A stretch of 64,000 nt of DNA. It comes from Xylophilus sp042867185. Lineage in GTDB: Bacteria; Pseudomonadota; Gammaproteobacteria; Burkholderiales; Burkholderiaceae_C. This document shows positions 32,532 to 40,890 of this stretch, in pieces (position 1 is the stretch's first letter; each line of letters opens with the position of its first letter). The notes beneath the pieces are model-generated. The model did no database searches. It saw only the letters and a program-made list of their open reading frames with translations, and was not told the DNA's origin. The position numbers were made by a program, and so were the translations under genes. The stretch covers positions 1 to 64,000 of the forward strand of contig JBHZQV010000013.1 in the NCBI GenBank assembly GCA_042867185.1, in the 5' to 3' direction.

Positions 32532-33985
32532 GCAAATTTAAAAGCCTGGCGCACTATCGGCTGCAATCACGTTCCTACGAGTTGCTACCCCTGAAGTTTG
32601 AACCTCTGACAAAAGATCGAGTCGTTCTTACAAATGCTGTAGGTGAGCATCTAGTAGTCCAAAGACAAACGCTTGAGGAACTAGTCGCCCACACTCTCTG
32701 CAGCGACGATTTGATTTACCCTCAACTTCGGGCAAAACACTTTTTGCGGGAGCACGGCGATCACGCAACTCTGCCGTTGTTGGCACTTAAGACACGTACA
32801 AAACACGAGCGCCTAAGGCATTTCACAAGCTTGCATCTATTCGTGGTCACCCTGAGGTGCGATCACAGTTGTCCCTACTGCCAAGTCTCCCGCCGTTCGG
32901 ACGACAAAGCAGCATTCGATATGACCCGGGAGACAGCCGATAGAGCACTAGAACTCGTATTTGCATCGCCCAACCCTGCGATCAAGATCGAGTTTCAGGG
33001 CGGCGAGCCGCTTTTGAATTTTGACCTTATTCGTTATATTGTCGAATGCGCGGAAGCTACCAATCATAAGGAGAAGCGAGACCTCCAGTTTGTAATAACT
33101 ACGACATTATCTCTTGCCACCGATGAGATCCTTGAATACTGTCGCGACCACCGGATATATTTGTCCTCGTCGTTAGATGGACCGAGCGAGCTCCACAATA
33201 AAAATCGTCCTCGTCCGGGTAGGGATAGTTATGAGCGTTTTGTTACTGGCCTCAAGCGCGCACGCGACGTCATGGGAAAAGATTCAGTATCCGCCCTTAT
33301 GACGACCTCGCCGGCGTCGCTCGACAAGGTGACCGAGATTATTGACGAGTATTTGAGCCAGGGATTCGACGGAATTTTTCTGCGTGCCCTTTCGCCGTAC
33401 GGCTTTGCCATGAAAACCAAAAGCTTCCATGCTTACAACGGTCAACGTTGGCTCGAGTTCTATCGTGAAGGCATGGACTATATCCTCGACTTGAATCAGC
33501 GGGGTGTGAGGTTTTCTGAGTACTTCTCGACTCTACTGCTGACAAAGATATTGTCCAGTAATGATCCTGGTTACACTGACCTAATGAGTCCGGCTGGCAT
33601 CGGCATTGCCGCGGTAGTTTTCAACTACGACGGAGACGTCTATGCATCTGACGAAGGCCGCATGCTCAAGGAGATGGGCGACACGAGTTTTTGTATAGGC
33701 AATGTTCACGCAAACAGCTACCACGAGATTTTTTGCGCCCAAAACTTGCTTGATGCGTTGGAGGATTCTTTTCCCGCGTCCTCACCTATGTGCACCGACT
33801 GCGCATTTGAGCCCTGGTGCGGCGCGGATCCTGTCTATCACCACGCGATCTTTGGCGATGTAGTTGGCCGTAAGCCCGAGTCAGAGTTCTGTCAGCGGAT
33901 TATGGGAGTCTTAAAGTATCTTTTAACTGCCATGGAAGATCCTGCAAAATTGGCGGTATTCAGAAGGTGGGTAAATAAATGTTGA
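32528..33985 (+). CDS. hxsB: His-Xaa-Ser system radical SAM maturase HxsB
   Basis: The 485-residue protein has the radical-SAM cluster motif CDHSCPYC (Cys111, Cys115, Cys118), followed by EFQGGEPLLNF, the GGE motif that contacts S-adenosylmethionine. The C-terminus has a SPASM-like set of cysteines (SFCIGNV ... MCTDCAFEPWCGADP ... SEFCQ) likely to hold extra iron-sulfur clusters, as in peptide-modifying maturases. The N-terminal 100 residues may bind precursor. It starts with GTG at 32528, coupled to hxsD, and overlaps hxsC by seven bases. The modification it makes is unknown. Confidence 0.85.
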   Translation: MSKFKSLAHYRLQSRSYELLPLKFEPLTKDRVVLTNAVGEHLVVQRQTLEELVAHTLCSDDLIYPQLRAKHFLREHGDHATLPLLALKTRTKHERLRHFTSLHLFVVTLRCDHSCPYCQVSRRSDDKAAFDMTRETADRALELVFASPNPAIKIEFQGGEPLLNFDLIRYIVECAEATNHKEKRDLQFVITTTLSLATDEILEYCRDHRIYLSSSLDGPSELHNKNRPRPGRDSYERFVTGLKRARDVMGKDSVSALMTTSPASLDKVTEIIDEYLSQGFDGIFLRALSPYGFAMKTKSFHAYNGQRWLEFYREGMDYILDLNQRGVRFSEYFSTLLLTKILSSNDPGYTDLMSPAGIGIAAVVFNYDGDVYASDEGRMLKEMGDTSFCIGNVHANSYHEIFCAQNLLDALEDSFPASSPMCTDCAFEPWCGADPVYHHAIFGDVVGRKPESEFCQRIMGVLKYLLTAMEDPAKLAVFRRWVNKC

Positions 33986-35160
33986 AGCTTTCAGGTATAC
34001 CCATACGGACCCATGCGGAGGTCGGCCGTAAAATTTTTAGCATTACTACCAATTCCGATCTGCCTTTGCCGCTCAAGAAGCAAAAAGCATATCTGTTGCG
34101 GTCGGGTGGCGAATTTATCCCGGGATTTCTGCACTACCTTGTCCTGGGTGCCATGCCGACTAATTTTCCGCCAGACCAGCCGTATACGCTTCTAGATCAA
34201 CAGTTCGATTATCTTGAGCAGGACGATGTTGTGCGTGTAGGAGATGGTAGGATTCGCGTGCTGTATAGGGCGCTGTCGGATAGTAATAGTTTTTTGTTGA
34301 CCGAAAGGTGCAACAACTACTGTCTGATGTGCTCGCAGCCGCCAAAAGACATCGATGATAGCTGGCTGCTCGACGAGGCTATGGAAGCGATCCGCTTGCT
34401 CCCGGCATCTACCAAAGAAATCGGAATTACGGGAGGCGAACCAACGCTATATGGACGCCGTTTTATAGATCTGTTGCACCTCGCAAAAAGTTATCATCCT
34501 CAAGCAGCTGTTCATGTGCTTTCCAATGGGCGGTACTTCATGGATCTTGACTTCTGCCGGGCTTATGCTGCCGTTAAACATCCTGATCTGATGGTAGGCA
34601 TTCCGGTTTATTCCGCCGACCCTTCCGTTCATGACTATGTGGTTCAGGCTGAAGGTGCCTTTCAAGAGACTATTCTTGGCATTCTTAACCTTAAGCGAAT
34701 GAAGCAGCGCGTCGAACTTCGCGTTGTCCTACATAAACAAACCATCGGTGGGTTAGTCCAGCTTGCAGAGTATATTGCCCGAAATCTCCTTTTTGTAGAT
34801 CAAGTTGCGCTGATGGGATTGGAGATTATGGGCTTTGCGCGCGCGAACATACATGAACTTTGGATCGATCCAGCGGATTATCGCGATACCCTTAGCGAGG
34901 CTGTAGAAATTCTGCGGGCCTACGGAATTAAGACTGCCGTATATAATCATCCACTTTGTTTAATAAATTCCGATATAGAAGATGTTTACGTCAAATCTAT
35001 CTCCGACTGGAAAAATGAATTTGCTGTCGAATGCGAATTATGTCTTCGTCAGCAAGATTGTGGAGGGTTTTTTTCGTCAGGTATAAAATATCGTTATAGC
35101 TCCAGTCTAAAGCCTTTTAAAAAAACAATACTTTCGAGTTCGTCTGATGCTGCGGTGTGA
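33979..35160 (+). CDS. hxsC: His-Xaa-Ser system radical SAM maturase HxsC
   Basis: The 393-residue protein is a second radical-SAM enzyme, with CNNYCLMC (Cys111, Cys115, Cys118), the SAM-binding GITGGEPTLYG and a C-terminal cysteine set (CELCLRQQDCGGFF). That fits HxsC, which in all Hxs loci accompanies HxsB. The ATG at 33979 lies inside the hxsB end, so translation is coupled. Low-GC codon use continues to the stop. No export gene for the product follows; since HxsA carries a Sec signal, the Sec pathway may suffice. Confidence 0.85.
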   Translation: MLKLSGIPIRTHAEVGRKIFSITTNSDLPLPLKKQKAYLLRSGGEFIPGFLHYLVLGAMPTNFPPDQPYTLLDQQFDYLEQDDVVRVGDGRIRVLYRALSDSNSFLLTERCNNYCLMCSQPPKDIDDSWLLDEAMEAIRLLPASTKEIGITGGEPTLYGRRFIDLLHLAKSYHPQAAVHVLSNGRYFMDLDFCRAYAAVKHPDLMVGIPVYSADPSVHDYVVQAEGAFQETILGILNLKRMKQRVELRVVLHKQTIGGLVQLAEYIARNLLFVDQVALMGLEIMGFARANIHELWIDPADYRDTLSEAVEILRAYGIKTAVYNHPLCLINSDIEDVYVKSISDWKNEFAVECELCLRQQDCGGFFSSGIKYRYSSSLKPFKKTILSSSSDAAV

Positions 35161-35564
35161 ATTATTCGATATATAAATTAAGCAATAAACGCAGAGTGTG
35201 TTGTAGAAAGTCTTTTGGACGGGCCGCTCTTTCAAGTGGGAGGAAACGCGTGTAGCAACGACGCGCATAGGCGAATTTCTTCGCTCACGTTTTATAGAAA
35301 GGTCAAGGGTAGTGCTGCCGGCTTGGTCGCAAACTGTTTATGACCGGAGCGATCGAGTGCGCGAACAATTGAGCATGGCTGTGCCGATAGAAAAACCGGC
35401 GAGCTGACAGCGTGGAAGCCGACTCCAAACCGTCTGCGCCGGTCACGCTGCCAGCGTGCAGAGTCGAGAAGCCGGTGGCAATGTGAGCACTCAAAGCTGC
35501 AGAGGCCAATGACAACTGGTTGACCTCCCTTCCGTCCAACTGTAGATGCGGCGGGAGCAGGCGC
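35161..35564. other. Intergenic stretch after hxsC, right edge of the low-GC island
   Basis: About 400 bases without a convincing gene. The first 60 bases are A/T-rich like hxsC; GC content then rises towards the citrate transporter gene. A 78-codon frame on the minus strand (35303-35539) resembles nothing I know. A small palindrome CACGCTGCCAGCGTG lies near 35443-35457. No integrase, tRNA or attachment repeat was recognised. Confidence 0.5.
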
Positions 35565-36923
35565 TCAGCGCCCCCCCACCACCGGAAATATCGCGAACGC
35601 CAGGCACGCCGCCATCAGCACCAGCGACACCAGCGCCGCCCACTTCAGCGTGAACCGCTGGTGGTCCGCGAAATCGACGCCGGCCAGGCCGACCAGCAGG
35701 TAGGTCGAAGGCACCAGCGGGCTCAGCAGGTGCACCGGCTGGCCGATCAGGGAGGCGCGGGCCATCTCGACCGGGGTCACGCCGTACTGGCCGGCGGCTT
35801 CGGTCAGGATGGGGAGCACGCCGAAATAGAAGGCGTCGTTCGACATGAAGAAAGTGAAGGGCATGCTGACCAGCGCGGTGATTGGCGCGAAGTAGGGGCC
35901 CATCGCCGGCGGGATCACCGCCAGCAGGCTGCGCGACATCGCCTCGACCATGCCGGTGCCCTGCAGGATGCCGGTGAAAATGCCGGCCGCGAAGATCAGC
36001 GACACCACGGCCAGCACGTTGCCGGCATGGTTGGCCATGCGGCGGCGCTGCTCGGCCAGGTCGGGGTAGTTGATCACCAGGGCCAGGGCGAAGGCGATGA
36101 TGAACAGCACCGGCAGCGGCAGCACGCCGACCACCAGGCAGACCATCAGCACCGTGGTGAGCAGGGCGTTGACCCAGCGCAGCTTGGGGCGGCGCACGTC
36201 TTCCTCGCCGGTCTCGTCGGGCGGCATGCGGCGGTCGTCCTCGTCCTCGACCAGGGCCGGCAGCACCTGGGCCGGCTGGCCGCCCGCGGTGCGGCCGGTC
36301 AGCAGCGAGAAGCCCAGGCGGCGGCGCTCCTTCATGCCCAGCCAGAAGGCGACGCCTATCAAACCGCAGATGGCGACCAGCATCGGGCCGACCATCGGGA
36401 TGAAGACATCGCCCACGTCCAGGTGCAGCGCGCTGGCCGCGCGGGCGGTGGGGCCGCCCCAGGGCGTCAGGTTCATCAGACCGCTGGCGATCAGGGCCAC
36501 GCAGGTCAGGTTCAACGGGTTCATCTTCAGCCGCTTGTAGAGCGGCAGCATCGAGGCCACGGTGATCATGTAGGTGGTCGATCCGTCGCCGTCGAGCGAG
36601 ATGACCAGGGCCAGCACCGCGGTGCCGATCACGATCCGCAGCGGGTCGCCCTTCACCACGTGCAGGATGCGGTCGACGATCGGTTCGAACAGGCCGGCGT
36701 CGATCATCACGCCGAAGTAGAGAATCGCGAACATCAGCAGAATGCCGGTGGGCGCGATCTTCTTGATGCCGTCGAGCATCATCGGCCCCAGGCCGGCGTG
36801 AAAACCGCCGATCAGGGCGAAGCCGATCGGCACCAGCGTCAACGCGACCAGCGGCGAGAGCCGCTTGGTCATGATCAGGTACATGAATGTGATCACCATG
36901 CCGAAACCCAGAATCGTCAGCAT
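35565..36923 (-). CDS. CitMHS-family citrate:cation symporter
   Basis: The 452-residue membrane protein has about 11-12 hydrophobic segments and typical CitMHS blocks: MLTILGFGMVITFMYLIMTK, SLDGDGSTTYMITVASMLPL, LNLTPWGGPTARAASAL and FFMSNDAFYFGVLPILTEAA. Family members import citrate complexed with Mg2+ or Ca2+. The ATG at 36923 is the family start. It diverges from a two-component system over 180 bases, a usual arrangement for citrate or tricarboxylate uptake controlled by that system. Confidence 0.9.
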   Translation of the reverse strand: MLTILGFGMVITFMYLIMTKRLSPLVALTLVPIGFALIGGFHAGLGPMMLDGIKKIAPTGILLMFAILYFGVMIDAGLFEPIVDRILHVVKGDPLRIVIGTAVLALVISLDGDGSTTYMITVASMLPLYKRLKMNPLNLTCVALIASGLMNLTPWGGPTARAASALHLDVGDVFIPMVGPMLVAICGLIGVAFWLGMKERRRLGFSLLTGRTAGGQPAQVLPALVEDEDDRRMPPDETGEEDVRRPKLRWVNALLTTVLMVCLVVGVLPLPVLFIIAFALALVINYPDLAEQRRRMANHAGNVLAVVSLIFAAGIFTGILQGTGMVEAMSRSLLAVIPPAMGPYFAPITALVSMPFTFFMSNDAFYFGVLPILTEAAGQYGVTPVEMARASLIGQPVHLLSPLVPSTYLLVGLAGVDFADHQRFTLKWAALVSLVLMAACLAFAIFPVVGGR

Positions 36924-37103
36924 GTCGTCAGTCCTTGCATGGTGTGTGTTCCCTCGAAAGCGAGCCCGGCGCGGGTGCGCCTCGGCGATGAGCCCCGAGG
37001 GTATGAACACAGCCTGTCGTGTCCATGTCACCCGGTACGGGGACAAACCCCATGAGGGAAAGTGCGTAGTGCCGACGAAGGCTCCGGCCGGAGCGGTGGC
37101 CTG

Positions 37104-37937
37104 ATGCGCATCCTGCTCGTCGAGGACACGCCCGATCTGGCCGACGCGGTGCTGCGCTGCCTGCGCCGCATGGGCCATGCCGCCGACTGGCAATCCGACG
37201 GCCAGGCGGCCGACGGGCTGCTGGAGCACCACGCCTTCGACCTGGTGGTGCTCGACATCGGCCTGCCGCGGATGGACGGCACCGAGATCCTGGCGCGGAT
37301 GCGCGGCCGGGGCGACAAGACGCCGGTACTGATGCTCACCGCCCGCGCCGACATCGAGGACCGGGTGGCCGCGCTCGACGGTGGCGCCGACGACTACCTG
37401 GGCAAGCCCTTCGATTTCCGCGAGTTCGAGGCCCGCTGCCGCGCCCTGCTGCGCCGGCCCCAGGGCCAGGCCGAGGCGGTGCTGCAGATCGGCCCGCTGG
37501 CGATCGACAGCGCCGCGCGCCGTGTCACGCTGTGTGGCCGGCGTGTGGACCTGCCCAAGCGCGAGTTCAGCCTGCTGGAGATCCTGGTCGGCCGGCTGGG
37601 CCGGGCGGTCACGCGCGAGGAGATCGCGGCCAAGCTCTTCGGCTTCGACGACGAGGCCGGGCCCAACGCGATCGACGTGTACGTGGGCCGCCTGCGCCGC
37701 AAGCTGGGCGAGGGCGCGCTGCGGATCACGACGGTGCGCAGCGTCGGCTACATCGCGGAGCCGTCGGCGGCCGGGGAGGGCGACCGGAACCGCCGAGGCG
37801 GCAACGGCGGCGCTGGCGGCGGCGGGCCGGTCGATCCCGCGGATGCGGGCTTCGGCGACGCGGAGGGCGGCGGCGGCCATGGGCATGGCGACGGCGGTGG
37901 TGGTGGCGACGGCGGCGCCAGCGGCGATGGCGACTGA
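37104..37937 (+). CDS. OmpR-family response regulator with Gly-rich tail (TctD/QseB-like)
   Basis: The receiver domain starts MRILLVEDTPDL, with the phospho-acceptor Asp51 in LVVLDIGLPRMDG and the switch Lys in LGKPFDF. A winged-helix DNA-binding domain ends in VRSVGYIAEP. Beyond that, where such regulators normally stop, it carries some 45 extra residues almost all Gly, Asp, Ala, Asn and His; length is 277 against about 225 usually. The tail may be a read-on into low-complexity sequence. It overlaps the kinase gene by 11 bases and faces the citrate transporter gene, which it probably controls. Confidence 0.9.
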   Translation: MRILLVEDTPDLADAVLRCLRRMGHAADWQSDGQAADGLLEHHAFDLVVLDIGLPRMDGTEILARMRGRGDKTPVLMLTARADIEDRVAALDGGADDYLGKPFDFREFEARCRALLRRPQGQAEAVLQIGPLAIDSAARRVTLCGRRVDLPKREFSLLEILVGRLGRAVTREEIAAKLFGFDDEAGPNAIDVYVGRLRRKLGEGALRITTVRSVGYIAEPSAAGEGDRNRRGGNGGAGGGGPVDPADAGFGDAEGGGGHGHGDGGGGGDGGASGDGD

Positions 37938-39510
37938 GGCGCTGGCCGGTGCCGCACGGGCGCGGCCCGGCACCGGCGCCATCACCCACGGCTCGGTCCG
38001 CCGCCGGCTGCTGGGCACGCTGGGCGCGCTGTTCCTGGCCGCGATGGTGGTGCTGTCGGTCGCGGCCCAGGCCTGGGGCCGGCGTGCGGCCGACCAGTCG
38101 TTCGACCGGCTGCTGACCGCCTCGGTGCTGGCGATGGGCGACGCGGTGGGCTTCGACGGCACGCAGTGGGACATCGACCTGCCCTACGCCGCGCTCGACC
38201 TGCTGGCGATGGCGCCGGACGACCGCGTCTTCTACAGCCTGCGCACGCCGGCCGGCGCCCTGGTCACCGGCTACGACGACCTGCCCGCGCCGCCCGCCGC
38301 CCGGCGCCGCGAGGCCGAGCGCCGCGCCGCCGACGGCCCCGCCGCGCAGGACGCGACGCCGGTCTTCTTCGACGCGCCCTACCGGGGCGAGACGGTGCGC
38401 TTCGCCCTGGCCGGCCGCTGGGCCGCCGGGGCCGCCGACCAGGGCCGTGCCTGGCTGCAGGTGGGCCAGACCCGCCGGGCCCGCGACGCGGCCGCCGCCC
38501 AGACCGCCGGCATCGCCACCGCCGCGATCGCGCTGCTGACCGGCACGGCATTGCTGCTGTGCTGGTGGGGCGTGCGCCGCGCGCTGGTGCCCATCGCCCG
38601 GCTGGAGCACGAGATCGCCGGCCGCGCCGCCTCCGACCTGCAGCCGATCGCCACGCCGGTGCCCGCCGAGATGGCGCAGGCCGTGGGCGCGCTCAACCGC
38701 TTCATGGGCCGGCTGGCCGACAACCTGGACGCGCTGCGCGTCTTCATCGCCGACGCCGCGCACCAGATGCGCACCCCGCTCGCCGCGCTGCGCGCCCAGG
38801 CGCAGATGGCGGTCGACGAGCCCGATGCGGCCGCGCAGCGCCGCAGCCTGGTCGCCATCGAGCGCAATGCCGAGCGGCTCACCCGGCTGCTGAACCAGCT
38901 GCTGTCGGACGCCACCGTCGCCCACCGCGACACGCTGGGCCGGTGCGAGCCGGTCGATCTGCTGCGCACCGTGCGCGAGGCGTTGCGCGACGCGGTGCCC
39001 CGCGCCGATCCGCAGCCGGTGGTGCGGCTGCACTGCGACCTGCAGGCCGCGCCGATGCGGGGCGACGCGCTGATGCTGCGGGAGGCGATCAAGAACCTGG
39101 TCGACAACGCGCTCAAGCACGGGGTGCGGCGCGGCGCGGCCGGCAGCGTCGGGCCGGCAGCGGACGCGGTGCCTGCGGCCGCATCGCCCACCGCGGAAAC
39201 CGTGGACCCGCACGACGCCGTACCGGCACCGGTCGCCGAGATCGACGTCACGCTGGCGCCGGCACCCGGCGGCGGCTGGAGCCTGTCCGTCGCCGACCGC
39301 GGCCCCGGCATCGCCGCCGACGAAATGCCCACGCTGTTCGAGCGTTTCGCCCGCGGACGCGACGCGGGCCCCGGCGGTGCGGGCCTGGGCATGGCCATCG
39401 TGCACCGGGTGGTGGAGCGCCACGGCGGCCGGCTGGCGCTGGAACCGCGCGAAGGCGGCGGGCTGGTCGTGCGGATGCAGTTGCCGGCGGCGGGCGGGGA
39501 GGGCGCATGA
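37927..39510 (+). CDS. Sensor histidine kinase (TctE-like)
   Basis: The 527-residue protein has two membrane segments (about 28-50 and 194-215) bounding a periplasmic sensor region, a HAMP-like linker, and a histidine kinase core: phospho-accepting His279 in ADAAHQMRTPLAALRAQ, N box NLVDNALKHG, G1 DRGPGIAADE and G2 GGAGLGMAIVHRVVERHGG. An insertion of about 45 Ala/Pro-rich residues follows the N box. The ATG at 37927 overlaps the regulator gene; this start is chosen from that coupling. Probable ligand is citrate or a similar acid, inferred from the divergent transporter. Confidence 0.9.
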   Translation: MATEALAGAARARPGTGAITHGSVRRRLLGTLGALFLAAMVVLSVAAQAWGRRAADQSFDRLLTASVLAMGDAVGFDGTQWDIDLPYAALDLLAMAPDDRVFYSLRTPAGALVTGYDDLPAPPAARRREAERRAADGPAAQDATPVFFDAPYRGETVRFALAGRWAAGAADQGRAWLQVGQTRRARDAAAAQTAGIATAAIALLTGTALLLCWWGVRRALVPIARLEHEIAGRAASDLQPIATPVPAEMAQAVGALNRFMGRLADNLDALRVFIADAAHQMRTPLAALRAQAQMAVDEPDAAAQRRSLVAIERNAERLTRLLNQLLSDATVAHRDTLGRCEPVDLLRTVREALRDAVPRADPQPVVRLHCDLQAAPMRGDALMLREAIKNLVDNALKHGVRRGAAGSVGPAADAVPAAASPTAETVDPHDAVPAPVAEIDVTLAPAPGGGWSLSVADRGPGIAADEMPTLFERFARGRDAGPGGAGLGMAIVHRVVERHGGRLALEPREGGGLVVRMQLPAAGGEGA

Positions 39511-40748
39511 GCCGGGCGGCGCACCCGAGATGCAGCGGCGACCACGCGGACTGCGCCGTGCAGGGAGGGCCGGCACCGGCACCGGCTGCGGCCGGTTCGC
39601 TGACACGGCGTGCCCTCCTCGCCGGCGTCGGGAGCCTCGCGGCGGCCGGCGCAGGGCCCGGTGCCTGCTGGGCCATGTCGCCGGTCACCCCCGCCCGCGA
39701 GCCGCTGGAGGGCAGCGTGGTTCTGCTGCCCGCCCTGCGGCCCGCGGCGGACGGCGCACCCGCCCCCGCACTCGTGGTGGCGGGATCGACCGACCTGCCG
39801 GTCTTCGCGCCGGTGCTGCGCGACTACCAGCGGCTGCATCCGGAGGTGGCGATCCGCTACGAGGAGTTCTCCACCCGGGCGCTCTACCAGGAAGCCGCCG
39901 CCGGCCAGCCGCCGCACGCGCCGTCGCCGGTGGGTACCGCCGACCTGCTGGTCAGCAGCAGCATGGACCTGCAGGCGCGGCTGGCCAACGACGGCCATGC
40001 GCAGCCCCACCGGTCGGACGCGACCGACACGCTGCCCGCCTGGGCGCGCTGGCGCGACGAGGTGTTCGGCTTCAGCTACGAGCCGATGGTGATCGCCTAC
40101 GACACCCGGCGCTTCACCAGCGCCACCGCGCCGGCCACCCACCGCCAGCTGCTCGACCTGCTGCGCGACCCGGCGCGGCCGCTGCAGGGCCGCATCGGCA
40201 CCTACGACCTGCAGGCCAGCGGCATCGGCTACCTGGCCGCCACCCAGGACGCGCGGATCGACGGCAACGCCGGTGCGCTGCTGGCCGCGCTGGCCGACAA
40301 CCGGGCGGTGCGGGCCGAGCACGCGTCGGCCCTGCTCGACCGGATCGCCGCCGGCACGCTGGCCCTGGCCTACAACGTGCCCGGCTCCTACGTGCAGGGC
40401 CGCATCGCGGCGGGCGCGCCGGTCGGCATGGTGCTGCCGCGCGACTACACCCTGGTGATCGCCCGCACCGCGCTCGTCCCGCGCACCGCACCGCATCCGG
40501 CCGAGGCGCGGCGCTTCCTCGATTACCTGCTCTCACCGCGCGGCCAGACGGTGCTGGCCCGCGAATCGCGCATCCTGCCGATCCGCACCGACGTGGAACG
40601 GGCGGCGCATCCCAGCGGCGCGCTGCGGCCGATCCCGCTCGGCCCGGGGCTGCTGGTCTACCAGGACCAGCGCAAGCGGGCACGGTTCCTGGAGGCCTGG
40701 AGCGCGGCCGGTGGGGCGGCGGTGCCGGCCTCCGCACCGGTGCGGTAG
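39507..40748 (+). CDS. Periplasmic extracellular solute-binding protein
   Basis: The 413-residue protein has an N-terminal signal with twin arginine (LTRRALLAGVGSLAAAGAG), so Tat or Sec export, and then a type-2 periplasmic binding fold of the Fe3+/spermidine-like group (LVVAGSTDLPVFAPVLRDYQ ... AYNVPGSYVQGRIAAGAPVG). No ABC permease is near. Its ATGA overlap with the kinase gene suggests that it presents a ligand to the sensor rather than feeding a transporter, as proposed for other binding proteins encoded with TctDE-type systems. That role is inference. Confidence 0.8.
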   Translation: MSRAAHPRCSGDHADCAVQGGPAPAPAAAGSLTRRALLAGVGSLAAAGAGPGACWAMSPVTPAREPLEGSVVLLPALRPAADGAPAPALVVAGSTDLPVFAPVLRDYQRLHPEVAIRYEEFSTRALYQEAAAGQPPHAPSPVGTADLLVSSSMDLQARLANDGHAQPHRSDATDTLPAWARWRDEVFGFSYEPMVIAYDTRRFTSATAPATHRQLLDLLRDPARPLQGRIGTYDLQASGIGYLAATQDARIDGNAGALLAALADNRAVRAEHASALLDRIAAGTLALAYNVPGSYVQGRIAAGAPVGMVLPRDYTLVIARTALVPRTAPHPAEARRFLDYLLSPRGQTVLARESRILPIRTDVERAAHPSGALRPIPLGPGLLVYQDQRKRARFLEAWSAAGGAAVPASAPVR

Positions 40749-40750
40749 TC

Positions 40751-40796
40751 GCTATGAAATTGATAGCTGGTGGCCGACGTGCGGCGCCGGCTGCAG
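40751..40796. repeat. Dispersed palindromic repeat (short family) after the solute-binding protein gene
   Basis: GCTATGAAATTGATAGC (40751-40767) followed by TGGTGGCCGACGTGCGGCGCC and GGCTGCAG is a well-kept copy with full flank. It begins two bases after the stop codon. Confidence 0.8.
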
Positions 40797-40845
40797 CCCT
40801 TTTCCTCTCGAAGATCGCCTGCCGGGCCGGCTGCGGCGCGCGCGC

Positions 40846-40871
40846 AAAAAAGCCCGCTGCACGAGCGGGCT
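40846..40871 (-). terminator. Intrinsic terminator of the desaturase gene
   Basis: On the minus strand AGCCCGCT, loop CGTGC, AGCGGGCT is followed by TTTTT. The perfect 8-base stem with T-run lies 20 bases after the desaturase stop codon. Confidence 0.85.
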
Positions 40872-40890
40872 GCGCGGGGTGCCGGGCCGC

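Noticed and set aside
35303..35539. 78-codon minus-strand frame (MDGREVNQLSLASAALSAHI ...)
   Set aside because: No recognisable family, no good ribosome-binding site, and the plus strand is also open here. It is not supported as a gene.
31661..35564. tRNA gene or integrase as insertion site of the island
   Set aside because: No cloverleaf-like sequence and no recombinase motif were found on either strand in this stretch.
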